A stretch of DNA of 30,959 nucleotides from JAABRU01 sp050180235 (GTDB lineage: Bacteria > Desulfobacterota > Desulfobacteria > Desulfobacterales > Desulfococcaceae): the NCBI GenBank assembly GCA_050180235.1, contig JBFXEJ010000077.1, forward strand, positions 1-30,959, read 5' to 3'. Position 1 is the stretch's first letter; every line of letters starts with the position of its first letter. Below the pieces are notes generated by a model. That model worked only from the letters and a program-made list of their open reading frames with translations. It was not told the DNA's origin and searched no databases. The position numbers and the translations under genes were made by a program. Shown piece by piece: positions 1 through 8,019 of the stretch.

Positions 1-147
1 AAACCTATTGTAAACTTAGTCGAACAAATATTGGCTAAAAAAGAAACAGGAGAAAACACCGCCACCCTTGAAAAGCAAATAGACCAGTTGGTTTACAACC
101 TTTACGACCTGACGGAAGAAGAAATTAAAATCATTGAGAGCGCATAA
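1..147 (+). CDS. C-terminal end of a type II restriction-modification DNA methylase (TaqI/Eco57I-like), partial
   Basis: The frame is open from the first base and ends at TAA 145-147, giving 48 residues; the start lies outside the window. The tail contains LVEQILAKK, then ALEKQ-like text (TLEKQIDQLVYNLYDLTEEE) and a final KIIES. The pattern 'E-x-x-I-D-x-L-V-Y-x-L-Y-x-L-T-x-E-E-I' is the usual end of the target-recognition region in TaqI/Eco57I-type fused methylase-endonucleases and in BREX PglX-like methylases. Such proteins methylate adenine and may also cleave DNA. The fragment cannot say which subtype it is or whether the upstream part is intact. The family assignment is fairly secure; the exact function is inferred. 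Confidence 0.7.
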   Translation, partial: KPIVNLVEQILAKKETGENTATLEKQIDQLVYNLYDLTEEEIKIIESA

Positions 148-217
148 GAAGAGTAAGGACTTGTAAAAAAATAAGATGATTTCTTAAAATGAATATACCT
201 GTTCAGTTATCTTAAAG

Positions 218-246
218 ATTTGACAACTTTTGGAAAGTTGTCAAAT
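218..246. repeat. Palindrome, family G (ATTTGACAACTTT stem)
   Basis: Perfect 13-bp arms ATTTGACAACTTT and AAAGTTGTCAAAT flank the loop TGG. The same palindrome, with one mismatch, occurs at 26995-27025, and a half-copy lies at about 27055-27067, so it is an interspersed repeat. Neither full copy is inside a gene. The rest of 148-449 shows no coding content that I can support. Confidence 0.75.
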
Positions 247-355
247 ATGCGGGATGTTTTTTCCGGAAATCGACTAACGCAGACAATCTTTTTCTTAAAA
301 ACTATATACAAAAAAAGCATCTGTTCCCTTTGATTTTATGAGTTGAAGTATACAG

Positions 356-388
356 AAAAACTGGATTTTTTGGAAAAATCCGGTTTTT
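356..388. terminator. Strong hairpin ending in T-run (possible terminator)
   Basis: Arms 356-370 (AAAAACTGGATTTTT) and 374-388 (AAAAATCCGGTTTTT) pair over 15 bp with one G-T-compatible mismatch and a 3-nt loop. The hairpin has A-runs on the left and T-runs on the right, so it could stop transcription in either direction. It is nested inside a second short inverted repeat, GAGTTG 340-345 and CAACTC 390-395. It may be part of a mobile repeat rather than a dedicated terminator. Confidence 0.4.
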
Positions 389-481
389 GCAACTCACAGA
401 TTCATCGCCGACAGAGTACTGCTGTTTGACATTCATACCGGAATCAGTTATGCTGGATATAAAGAAAATAAAAGAAAATCT

Positions 482-673
482 GGTAGTGGGTCTGCACATA
501 CTGACAAAAAAATAACTGCTTAATATTATTATATTTTCAAAAATATACTGATTTTTGTCTATACATAATAAATACAAACAGTTATACGATACATCCATGA
601 TACTGCTTATACTGATTATAAATAACATATTGATTTATATATTAAAAAAATCAGCATGAAAAGTCCCACTACC
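482..673. mobile_element. MITE family A, copy 1 (192 bp)
   Basis: The element begins GGTAGTGGG (482-490) and ends CCCACTACC (665-673). Flanks GAAAATCT at 474-481 and 674-681 are an exact 8-bp target duplication. It encodes no transposase. Read in reverse complement it matches the 192-bp copy at 10255-10446 almost throughout, with the same length and opposite orientation. The same terminal sequence recurs at 30324-30346 and 30835-30857. It interrupts a nucleotidyltransferase gene. Confidence 0.92.
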
Positions 674-853
674 GAAAATCTGTATAAACGGGAAGAGATC
701 CAAAGACAGGCACGGCGTAAACGCTTTGATGCCGCTGCAGATGATTTCTCTGCCATTGTTCAGATGATTATCAGCAAATATTCCCCAAAAAAAATTGTGC
801 AGTGGTGATCATTGCTGCATCCTGAACATTTTGATGAAAATTCCGATATTGAT

Positions 854-977
854 AATGCGAATTAAGAGTTAAATCCGGTAAATTAAAATCAGGCAGTTGC
901 AAAACAGCTCCGGCAGGTTCAGCTTTATAACTTTCTGTTTTTGCTGATTCCGGAGTTTTTAACCCTTAATTGGCATT
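854..977. mobile_element. MITE family C (124 bp)
   Basis: Terminal inverted repeats of 20 bp with two mismatches (left AATGCGAATTAAGAGTT..., right ...AACCCTTAATTGGCATT) bound a non-coding 124-bp element. GAT at 851-853 and at 978-980 is a 3-bp target duplication. Removing the element and one GAT recreates the codons for the S-D-I-D-I-A motif of the host pseudogene, which fixes the boundaries precisely. No other copy is seen in this window. Confidence 0.82.
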
Positions 978-1183
978 GATATTGCCACAGAAGGGATTAC
1001 AGATGCCGCACAGTATTTTGCACTGCTGGGTGATGCAATGGAAATGACACGGTTTCCTCTGGATATTGTTCAACTGGAAAAAAAGGAAGATATGAGAAAT
1101 GAATGTATATTGATCCAAATCTGGGTTGGACATGAAATGAAAACTTAAAATCAATTCAAACAGTTTCAAATTTGAGGGATGAG

Positions 1184-1615
1184 ATGACTGATTCTGGTAC
1201 TGAATATTTTCGGCAAGATCAAACAAATGGTGTAACTGCCCCAGATCTTACTAAAGACTGCACTTACGCTGAACATATTGTAAGAGCAAGAGGAAAGCGA
1301 ACCCGGTTTACGAGTGTATCGCTTGATAAGTTTAAAATTGATGATTTCGGACCTCAGTTATACTCTTTGGTGAGAGATTTTATAGATAATAATGGACATG
1401 AAATCATAGAGCACGAGGAACTGATTAATAATCTCAGAGACACTGCGCTTTCGGGTAATAAAAGTGAACGCGCAAGAGCAATACAGGCTCAGAGATATGC
1501 AAAGAGACGCCTTGAATGTTTAGTGAACTGGAATTTCCAGATTGATGGCATAGAAAGAAAAAGTATTATTACCTGGGCATTTAACAGAATCCAGAAATAT
1601 TTTCAGAAGGTATAG
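1184..1615 (+). CDS. Unrecognised 143-residue protein
   Basis: I do not recognise the family. The ATG at 1184 is chosen because GAGGG at 1174-1178 sits five bases upstream; a TTG at 1172 would add four residues. The product is soluble and charged, with no membrane segment or signal peptide. The middle is predicted helical (about residues 55-115) with a basic stretch around ERARAIQAQRYAKRRLECL. It ends one base before the next gene, so the two are almost certainly cotranscribed. It lies just after the broken nucleotidyltransferase and a restriction-modification fragment, a typical accessory or defence setting, but that does not establish a function. Confidence 0.6.
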   Translation: MTDSGTEYFRQDQTNGVTAPDLTKDCTYAEHIVRARGKRTRFTSVSLDKFKIDDFGPQLYSLVRDFIDNNGHEIIEHEELINNLRDTALSGNKSERARAIQAQRYAKRRLECLVNWNFQIDGIERKSIITWAFNRIQKYFQKV

Positions 1616-1616
1616 T

Positions 1617-2429
1617 ATGGATAAAATATACAGTTGCAGAAATTGTATTCATAATGGCGGACAAAGCTTATTAATTGGCAGAGGTTATGGCTTTTGCATA
1701 AAGCATGACTCTGTTATCTGCAAGCCTTCACAGACAACCTGCAAGTATTTGCACAGAAAAGACCTTCCTTATATCGTTGTGGATGAGGGATTACGGGAAC
1801 ATGCAAGTGAGTTTGCAGGATTTTCTGCAATGGCAGATCTGATCACACATGAGCCTATTCCCAGGCTGCGCTACAGTGAAAAATTTGTATGGGAACGACG
1901 GCAATTTGATCCGGTAAACCACAGTTTGGCCCTGTATCATAAAACAAATCCAACATGGATATTTCTTCAGACAATGTCAGGAGGCATAGATGGTCGACGC
2001 AGTTTGGCCCATGCATCAGTCGTCAGGCGTTATATGGATAACTGCGGAACATGGCAAAGTTCATATCGTTTCATTCTCTTAATTATTCAGGAACTTTCAC
2101 TCAGACCAATATTTAACGAAAGTGATCTCAATGATGAAGAAGGAGACATAGGGGAAGAAATTTACGAGGATGCCATTTGGGATGTATTCTTCACGCGGCT
2201 GGCAGGAATTCAGGAATATGGTTTTCATTCCGGCATAGAAGAACTCATGTGGGCTACAGACAAACTGAATGGTGCTTTGGTATCACTCGACTGGATGAAA
2301 TTGAAAAATGAATTGAACAAAAAAACGGAAGAGTGGACTCAAATTGTAATTGAGCATGCGAGTAAAGAGGGCGAATTTTTTAAAATGGATGAGTCTGTTT
2401 GTGAGATTGGCAATCAATATCAATTTTAG
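1617..2429 (+). CDS. Unrecognised 270-residue protein with N-terminal Cys/His cluster
   Basis: The ATG starts one base after the preceding stop, so translation is probably coupled. The N-terminus has C7-x2-C10-x-H12, then C27-x2-H30, C35 and C42, a spacing that could bind zinc or an iron-sulfur centre. The body is acidic and predicted helical, with E-E-G-D-I-G-E-E-I-Y-E-D in the middle, and there is no transmembrane segment. I cannot name the family. The paired layout with the 143-residue gene suggests a two-gene module whose role is unknown. The 160 bases that follow hold nothing I can identify apart from the leader of the next gene. Confidence 0.65.
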   Translation: MDKIYSCRNCIHNGGQSLLIGRGYGFCIKHDSVICKPSQTTCKYLHRKDLPYIVVDEGLREHASEFAGFSAMADLITHEPIPRLRYSEKFVWERRQFDPVNHSLALYHKTNPTWIFLQTMSGGIDGRRSLAHASVVRRYMDNCGTWQSSYRFILLIIQELSLRPIFNESDLNDEEGDIGEEIYEDAIWDVFFTRLAGIQEYGFHSGIEELMWATDKLNGALVSLDWMKLKNELNKKTEEWTQIVIEHASKEGEFFKMDESVCEIGNQYQF

Positions 2430-2591
2430 TCTGCAAACCTGCCTAGGCAAAAAGGTATTGTATCCTTAATGAATTGAAGAGATTATCAGAAAGCAATCCC
2501 TGACAATAAGGCTTATTGGATTTACTGACATCCATTCACTGAAATTTGCTTTTCAAAAATTTTTTCCCCATTTTCACAAAGGAAATGACTT

Positions 2592-4022
2592 ATGATCTGT
2601 CCGGTTATACTTGCAGGCGGTTCCGGCACAAGGCTCTGGCCTCTTTCCCGTGAACTTTGGCCCAAACAGCTTATTGAACTCACAGGCGAGCATACCATGC
2701 TGCAGGATACGGTTCTGCGGCTCAAAGATTTTGCGGGAATGCAGCCGCCAATGATTATCTGCAATGAAAAACACCGTTTCATGGTGGCTGAGCAGTTGCG
2801 GATGATTGACATCCGCGCGGCTTCCATTCTTCTGGAACCTGTGGGCAGAAACACCGCGCCAGCAGTCTGTCTTGCGGCACTCAAAGCGGTTTCTGCCGGA
2901 GACGATCCACTGCTCCTGGTTCTGCCTGCGGATCATTTTATCAAAGATATTAAAGCATTTCATCAGGCTTTGGAAACCGCAGCCCATTTTGCAGAGCAGG
3001 ATTTTCTCATCACCTTTGGCATTGTGCCGGAATCTCCTGAAACCGGTTACGGCTATATCCGCAAGGGAAAAGAACTTTCTGCACGCGGAGATGCCCGTAT
3101 CACAGGAGCCGCATTTGCCATTGAACAGTTTGTGGAAAAACCGGATGCAAAAACCGCAGAGCAGTATCTGAAATCCGGCGCGTACTGCTGGAACAGCGGC
3201 ATGTTCATGTTCCGGGCCTCCGCAGTGCTGGCAGGAATGGAAAAACATGTTCTGGATATTCTGAATGCGTGCAGAAATGCAATGGAAAAAGGAAAGGAAG
3301 ACCTTGATTTCTTCCGGGTGGACACTGCCGCGTTTGAGGCATGTCCGTCTGATTCCATTGACTATGCCATTATGGAAAAAACAGACAAAGGAGCAATGGT
3401 TCCGTTTCAGGCCGGATGGAATGATCTGGGATCATGGGAAGCCCTGTGGCAGACAGGCGCAAAGGACAGTCAGGGAAATGTGGTTCAGGGAGATGTGCTT
3501 CTCCATGACGTGCATGATTCCTATCTGCACGCTGGAACCCGGCTGCTCGCGGCTGTGGGACTGGAAAACCATATTGTGGTGGAAACTGCGGATGCTGTGC
3601 TGATTTCCCCGCGATCCCGTGTGCAGGATGTGAAGATTCTGGTCAACCGGCTCAAATCAGCTTCACGGGAGGAAACCGTTTCCCACAAAAAAAGATATAT
3701 GCCCTGGGGTTCTGCGGAAACCCTGGTCAAATCCGGACGGTTTATCATCAAACGGGTGAAAGTCAAACCCGGAGCCGTGATTTCCCTGCAAACCCATTTC
3801 AACCGCGCGGAGCATTGGATTGTCCTGAGCGGAACCGCGCAGGTCATAAAAGGAAATGAGGAAATCATTCTTACCGAAGACCGATCCACCTATATTCCGC
3901 CCGGAATGCCGCATCGGCTGGTCAATCCCGGAAAAATTCCCCTGGAAATGGTGGAGGTGCAGTCCGGCAGTTACCTGGGCGAGGATGATATTGCAAGACT
4001 GGAGGATGTGTATCTGAAGTGA
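2592..4022 (+). CDS. manC: Mannose-1-phosphate guanylyltransferase / mannose-6-phosphate isomerase (bifunctional type)
   Basis: This cytosolic enzyme makes GDP-mannose from mannose-1-phosphate and GTP; bifunctional AlgA/WbpW-type members also interconvert fructose-6-phosphate and mannose-6-phosphate. It feeds polysaccharide synthesis. Residues 6-22 hold the pyrophosphorylase signature LAGGSGTRLWPLSRE, followed by PKQL. The N-terminal nucleotidyltransferase domain spans about 1-340 and the C-terminal cupin about 370-470, ending in the family hallmark YLGEDDIARLED. Length 476 is normal for the family. Start ATG 2592 follows AAGGAA. In the cupin metal motif the usual H-x-H is H402-F-N404, while E407 and H408 are kept, so isomerase activity may be altered. 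Its stop overlaps the next gene's start (GTGA), so it heads a three-gene operon with moxR and a DUF58 gene. Confidence 0.93.
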   Translation: MICPVILAGGSGTRLWPLSRELWPKQLIELTGEHTMLQDTVLRLKDFAGMQPPMIICNEKHRFMVAEQLRMIDIRAASILLEPVGRNTAPAVCLAALKAVSAGDDPLLLVLPADHFIKDIKAFHQALETAAHFAEQDFLITFGIVPESPETGYGYIRKGKELSARGDARITGAAFAIEQFVEKPDAKTAEQYLKSGAYCWNSGMFMFRASAVLAGMEKHVLDILNACRNAMEKGKEDLDFFRVDTAAFEACPSDSIDYAIMEKTDKGAMVPFQAGWNDLGSWEALWQTGAKDSQGNVVQGDVLLHDVHDSYLHAGTRLLAAVGLENHIVVETADAVLISPRSRVQDVKILVNRLKSASREETVSHKKRYMPWGSAETLVKSGRFIIKRVKVKPGAVISLQTHFNRAEHWIVLSGTAQVIKGNEEIILTEDRSTYIPPGMPHRLVNPGKIPLEMVEVQSGSYLGEDDIARLEDVYLK

Positions 4023-4954
4023 AAGAAGCTTTGGAAATTTACGGGAAACTTATGCGCAATATTGAATCCGTCATCATCGGTCAGACCTCTGCCATCCGCA
4101 AACTTCTGGCCGTGTTTGCAGGCGGAGGCCATGTGCTGCTGGAAGACTATCCCGGAACCGGAAAAACAACCCTTGCAAAAGCCCTGGCCCGGTCTGTTGA
4201 TGCCCATTTCCGGCGCATACAGTTTACGCCGGATCTGCTGCCTTCGGATATTCTGGGAATGACCGTGTTTGATCAGAATCAGGGAAAATTCCATTTTCAC
4301 AAAGGCCCTGTTTTTACCAATATTCTTCTGGCAGATGAAATCAACCGGGCTTCTCCGCGCACCCAGTCCGCGCTGCTGGAGGCAATGGCCGAATCCCAGG
4401 TCAGCATTGACGGAAACCGCTATGATCTGGAAGACCTTTTTTTCGTGATTGCCACCCAGAATCCTGTGGAATCCAGAGGAACATATCCACTTCCTGAAGC
4501 ACAGATGGATCGCTTTGCTGCGCGTTTCAGCCTAGGATATGTCAGCCCGGAGCAGGAAGTGGAGATTCTCTCGGATCACAGCCCGGCCCATGCAGTGGAA
4601 AATCTTGCACCCTGCATTTCCCTGCCCCAGGTTCTTGTACTGAAGCAATCCGTGCGCAGCATCCGCATCAGCGAGGAACTGAAACATTATATTGTGGCAC
4701 TTGTCCGCTCCACCCGCTCGGCAGCAGGCGTGGAACTGGGTGCAAGTCCCAGAGCTTCGCTGTTTCTGATGAAAACCGCACAGGCCCTGGCCCTGTTTGA
4801 CGGTCTGGAATATGTCCGGCCCGAACATATTCAGGAAATGGCTGTTTCCCTGATAGCCCACCGCATGGTCATGGCCCCGGAAGCCCGGTTTTCCGGCAGC
4901 AGTGCGGAGGGAACTGTTGAGAAAATCCTTGAAACTGTTCCGGTTCCTGCGTAA
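4019..4954 (+). CDS. MoxR-family AAA+ ATPase
   Basis: MoxR ATPases are chaperone-like AAA+ proteins that usually act with a DUF58/von Willebrand-type partner on the assembly or activation of another complex. The P-loop is D43-Y-P-G-T-G-K49-T50, Walker B is ILLADEINR, and the sensor-1 region is IATQNP; QSALLEAMAE follows Walker B as expected. The 311-residue length is typical. It uses a GTG start that overlaps the TGA stop of manC by four bases, so translation is coupled. The DUF58 gene follows immediately, the standard MoxR arrangement. The substrate of this pair is unknown; coupling to manC hints at a cell-envelope or polysaccharide role, by inference only. Confidence 0.93.
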   Translation: MKEALEIYGKLMRNIESVIIGQTSAIRKLLAVFAGGGHVLLEDYPGTGKTTLAKALARSVDAHFRRIQFTPDLLPSDILGMTVFDQNQGKFHFHKGPVFTNILLADEINRASPRTQSALLEAMAESQVSIDGNRYDLEDLFFVIATQNPVESRGTYPLPEAQMDRFAARFSLGYVSPEQEVEILSDHSPAHAVENLAPCISLPQVLVLKQSVRSIRISEELKHYIVALVRSTRSAAGVELGASPRASLFLMKTAQALALFDGLEYVRPEHIQEMAVSLIAHRMVMAPEARFSGSSAEGTVEKILETVPVPA

Positions 4955-4958
4955 TTAC

Positions 4959-6332
4959 ATGAAACGCTTTTTTTATCTCAATTTCCGCTATTATTACCTT
5001 GTCCGCCATTATCTCCTCCGCAGACTGACAAAGGCCGGAATTCTGGTGCTGTCAGCTTGCGTGCTGTCCGCTGTTCTGGGTCTGAACACCTACCGCGCGC
5101 TTGTTTATCAGATTTTCACTTTTCTTGTCTCTCTGATACTGATCTCATTTGTGTGGTCCCGTTTTTTCCGTGTCCGGATAAGCGCGGAGCGCATACTGCC
5201 CCGTTTTGCCACCGCAGGAAAACCCTTTGCTTACAGCATAATAATCCGCAATCTCAGCAGAAAAATGCAGATCGGACTGTGTTTTGCAGAAGAATTCAGT
5301 GATCCCAGACCGGATTTTGAAACCTTTGTGCATACTCCTGAACCGGGAGAGAATTTCCGGAATATAGCGGATCGCTTCATGGGATTTTACCGATGGGAAT
5401 GGCTGCTTTCCCGCAAAGAGCCGTCCGGAACCGGATACCGGGAAGTGCCGGTTCTTCCGCCCCGCGGGGAAGTGCGTGTACAGGCGGAACTTGTTCCCCG
5501 GAACCGGGGCGTGCTGCATTTCACGGGAATCACCCCTGCCCGGACTGATCCCTTTGGTCTTTTTTATGCCTGCAGATTTTTTCCCCTTCCGGGTTCCCTG
5601 ACGGTTCTGCCTGCGCGCTATGATCTGCCGCATTTCAGGCTTCCCGGAACCCGGAGACATCAGTCCGGCGGCATTGCCCTGATTTCCTCTGTGGGCGATT
5701 CTGAGGAATTCATATCACTGCGGGATTACCGGCCCGGTGATCCGTTGCGCAAAATCCACTGGAAAAGCTGGGCAAAAACCGGAAAACCCGTTGTCAGGGA
5801 ATTTCAGGGCGAGTATTTTGTGCGCCATGCCCTGATTCTGGACACCTTTCAGCAGGAGGAATACACTGATGTTTTTGAGGAGGCTGTGGCTGTGACCGCT
5901 TCTTTTGCCTGCACAGTCCAGACCCAGGAATCCCTTCTGGATCTGATGTTTGTGGGAACCGAAACCGTGTGCATCACATCAGGCCGTGGGCTGGGACATC
6001 AGGACAGAACACTGGAAGTTCTGGCCTCAGTCCGTCCCTGCCGGGACAGTGAATTTGTCCGTCTTGCCTCTTCTGTGCTTGAACGCGCGGCTCTTCTGAG
6101 CGGGTGCATCTGCGTGCTGCTGAAATGGGATACGGAGCGCAGGAATTTCATAGCGCAGCTTCGGGCCAAAGGACTGCCTGTTCTGGTGCTGGTGACTGTT
6201 CCTCCCCGGCAGCCCGGAGAAGCAGAACCTGACACAGGCCCCATGTCTGATAAGGCTGATTTTTTCCATGTTCTGGAAGCCGGACGCATTGCAGAGGGAC
6301 TGGCACGGCTGCCGGTGCGGGAATATAAATAA
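4959..6332 (+). CDS. DUF58 domain membrane protein
   Basis: DUF58 proteins are the usual partners of MoxR ATPases. Two hydrophobic segments near the N-terminus (roughly residues 25-45 and 50-70) anchor it in the membrane, and the rest is soluble. The DUF58 signature lies past the middle: EFISLRDYRPGDPLRKIHW, followed by K-S-W-A-K-T-G-K. I prefer ATG 4959 (M-K-R-F-F-Y-L-N-F) four bases after the moxR stop, because related proteins begin this way. An in-frame GTG at 4902 would add 19 residues overlapping moxR, and neither start has a clear ribosome-binding site. The transglutaminase-type third gene often found downstream of such pairs is absent here. Confidence 0.88.
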   Translation: MKRFFYLNFRYYYLVRHYLLRRLTKAGILVLSACVLSAVLGLNTYRALVYQIFTFLVSLILISFVWSRFFRVRISAERILPRFATAGKPFAYSIIIRNLSRKMQIGLCFAEEFSDPRPDFETFVHTPEPGENFRNIADRFMGFYRWEWLLSRKEPSGTGYREVPVLPPRGEVRVQAELVPRNRGVLHFTGITPARTDPFGLFYACRFFPLPGSLTVLPARYDLPHFRLPGTRRHQSGGIALISSVGDSEEFISLRDYRPGDPLRKIHWKSWAKTGKPVVREFQGEYFVRHALILDTFQQEEYTDVFEEAVAVTASFACTVQTQESLLDLMFVGTETVCITSGRGLGHQDRTLEVLASVRPCRDSEFVRLASSVLERAALLSGCICVLLKWDTERRNFIAQLRAKGLPVLVLVTVPPRQPGEAEPDTGPMSDKADFFHVLEAGRIAEGLARLPVREYK

Positions 6333-6360
6333 CGTGAGTCCGATGAGTTTTTCCATACTA

Positions 6361-6512
6361 TTATACTGATTCTCCATTGAGAAGATACAATACCGTCAGT
6401 TTTTCCGCTGTTCAGCGTGTGCAAAAAACCGCTCTGCTTAATTTTTGCACTCCTCCGGATCAGTCCGGGGCGGGACTGCAGACTGTATCAGGTCAATGGC
6501 GAATCGGTATTA
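6361..6512. repeat. MITE-like repeat family E, copy 1
   Basis: Ends TTATACTGATTCTCCATTGA and its imperfect inverted partner at 6493-6512 enclose about 150 non-coding bases. The core hairpin at about 6419-6450 has arms GTGCAAAAA and TTTTTGCAC with a C-G-rich loop, followed by CTCCTCCGG. Related copies lie at 17555-17693 and 20868-21013 (inverted), and a core only at 16450-16489. The copy starts 28 bases after the DUF58 stop, so its hairpin may also end that transcript. The remaining 6513-6772 is AT-rich and shows no gene. Confidence 0.8.
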
Positions 6513-6772
6513 TATCAGTCAAAAAAAATACCACTGCCCCATTTTTTTGCGTTGTGGCTGGCAGACCGTTTTATTTCAATATATTATCTCGTTAAATATA
6601 AAATAATAATTGTATTATAATTTTTTCAGGTGTATATACAGCTTTTCGTTATGATTTCTTAATTTTTATCTCATATTGCACACCGGCGTCACTTTGAGGC
6701 AGGACTCTGCATACTTTGCAGTTATTCATTTACAGAGGCATTCAGGAACTTATTGTTTAAACTGATTGGATA

Positions 6773-7708
6773 ATGGAAAATCACAGCGAAAAACCACATA
6801 TTGTTGTCATATGCGGACCCACAGGAATAGGAAAAACCAGAGCAGCCATTGATGCGGCCCGTATTTTCGGTGGAGAAATTGTCAGTGCGGATTCCATGCA
6901 GATATACCGGTATATGGATATTGGCACTGCCAAACCCACAGCAGAGGAAAAAGCAGCAGCAGTGCATCATCTGGTGGATATTGTAAATCCGGATGAGGAT
7001 TTTGACGCAGCACAGTATGCAGAAGAGGCCCGCAAAGTGATTGCCTGCCTGCATAAACAGGGAATTGTTCCGGTTGTTGCAGGCGGAACCGGTCTGTATA
7101 TCAAAGCACTGCTGAAAGGAATCTTTCAGGCTCCGGCTGCGGCTCCGGAACTGCGGGCGCGGCTTCGAGCGGAGGCTCAACTGCACGGAACAGCATATCT
7201 GCATGAACGGCTGCTCTGCTGCGATCCGGAAAGCGGCAGAAAAATCCATCCTAACGATACTTTCCGGGTTATCCGCGCACTGGAGATTTTTGAAACCACC
7301 GGACAGAGCATTTCCGAATACCACAGGAGCCACGGATTTGCGGAAAATCCCTTTCATGTGTATAAAATCGGATTGCAGGCAGACAGGGAAACATTGTATA
7401 AACGGATTGATATGCGCGTGGATGCCATGATGGAGGCAGGTCTGGAGCATGAGGTGCGGCATCTTCTGCAAAAGGGATATTGCCCTGAACTCAAATCCAT
7501 GCAGGCCATCGGATACCGGCATATGACAGATTATCTTCAGGGCAGGCTCAGCTTTGCCGAGGCTGTCAATACACTGAAACAGGATACCCGGCGATATGCC
7601 AAACGCCAGTTCACATGGTTCAGGGCAGACCCGGAGATTGTCTGGACAGAAGCGGAAAAAATTCAAAATCTGTATCCTGACATAAAAAAGTTCTTGCAGA
7701 ACAGATGA
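6773..7708 (+). CDS. miaA: tRNA dimethylallyltransferase
   Basis: MiaA transfers a dimethylallyl group to N6 of adenosine 37 in tRNAs reading U-starting codons. The P-loop is GPTGIGKT near residues 15-22; the substrate motif VSADSMQIYRYMDIGTAKP follows, then VAGGTGLYI, and the C-terminal QAIGYRHM and R-R-Y-A-K-R-Q-x-T-W-F complete the family pattern. Length 311 is normal. Start ATG 6773 has only a weak upstream purine run. It stands alone in its orientation block, between repeat E and the AT-rich cassette. Its stop overlaps an upstream in-frame ATG of the DUF4007 remnant, but that extension looks spurious. Confidence 0.97.
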   Translation: MENHSEKPHIVVICGPTGIGKTRAAIDAARIFGGEIVSADSMQIYRYMDIGTAKPTAEEKAAAVHHLVDIVNPDEDFDAAQYAEEARKVIACLHKQGIVPVVAGGTGLYIKALLKGIFQAPAAAPELRARLRAEAQLHGTAYLHERLLCCDPESGRKIHPNDTFRVIRALEIFETTGQSISEYHRSHGFAENPFHVYKIGLQADRETLYKRIDMRVDAMMEAGLEHEVRHLLQKGYCPELKSMQAIGYRHMTDYLQGRLSFAEAVNTLKQDTRRYAKRQFTWFRADPEIVWTEAEKIQNLYPDIKKFLQNR

Positions 7709-7785
7709 AATTGTATGAGAATGGAAAAACTCGGATTTGGAGACTGAACAGGTTTTCCGAACGCCGTGTAACCATCAAGAGGGAA

Positions 7786-7995
7786 ATGACAGGTTTTATA
7801 ACTAAAATGATTAAATTTTCTTTTTCAGGGCATGAAAAGTTTCACTGTCGGCAATTTTGGCTCAAAAAAGGTTATGACTTTCTTACAGCCGGGAAGAATT
7901 TTTCAGATGACGATGCGGTTGTTGCTTTGGGTGTTGGCAGAAATATGGCAAACTCCATCCGGTATTGGATGAAGGTATTTGATCTGGTTAATTAA
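7786..7995 (+). pseudogene. DUF4007 protein, N-terminal remnant
   Basis: The translated piece F-S-F-S-G-H-E-K-F-H-C-R-x-F-W-L-K-K-G-Y-D-F-L, then D-D-D-A-V-V-x-L-G-V-G-x-N-M, is the characteristic beginning of DUF4007 proteins. Those are normally roughly 300 residues; here a TAA stops it after 69 codons from ATG 7786 (63 from the ATG at 7807). GAGGGAA just before 7786 favours that start, while homology favours 7807. The frame stays open to an upstream ATG at 7705 inside miaA, which is unlikely to be used. The missing C-terminal part is not found downstream, where the next gene begins within 31 bases, so a deletion is likely. From memory, DUF4007 genes often sit near DNA-modification genes such as PAPS-reductase-like ones. 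Confidence 0.72.
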
Positions 7996-8013
7996 AATCA
8001 AAAAATCTATTTC

Positions 8014-8019
8014 AGGAGA
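8014..8019 (+). promoter_or_regulatory. Ribosome-binding site deciding the TTG start of the NurA-like gene
   Basis: AGGAGA lies six bases before TTG 8026-8028. No in-frame ATG with a comparable site exists nearby, so this site sets the start of the following gene. Confidence 0.7.

Larger units (their letters stand above)
450..1148 (+). pseudogene. Nucleotidyltransferase-fold protein, inactivated by two MITEs and a nonsense codon
   Basis: Three exon-like pieces, 450-481, 682-853 and 981-1148, join in one frame once element A (482-673 plus its 8-bp duplication) and element C (854-977 plus its 3-bp duplication) are removed. The joined product is about 123 residues. It carries the nucleotidyltransferase signature W-[G]-S-L-L-H-P ... 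N-S-D-I-D-I-A, where GS and DxD form the active site. TGA at 806-808 replaces the Gly codon of the GS motif, a single G-to-T change from GGA. Further on, FPLDIVQLE is typical of small MNT-type nucleotidyltransferases, often the antitoxin half of HEPN/MNT pairs. No HEPN partner is recognisable next to it. The gene is clearly dead. Confidence 0.8.

Noticed and set aside
302..628. 108-codon minus-strand open frame
   Set aside because: It runs through a hairpin and most of MITE A copy 1; the composition is low-complexity and it lacks any recognisable motif.
2574..3248. 224-codon minus-strand frame opposite manC
   Set aside because: Cys/His/Phe-rich shadow of manC codon usage; no ribosome-binding site or family pattern.
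6722..7666. 314-codon minus-strand open frame opposite miaA
   Set aside because: It is the antisense shadow of miaA, whose family motifs are complete on the plus strand.
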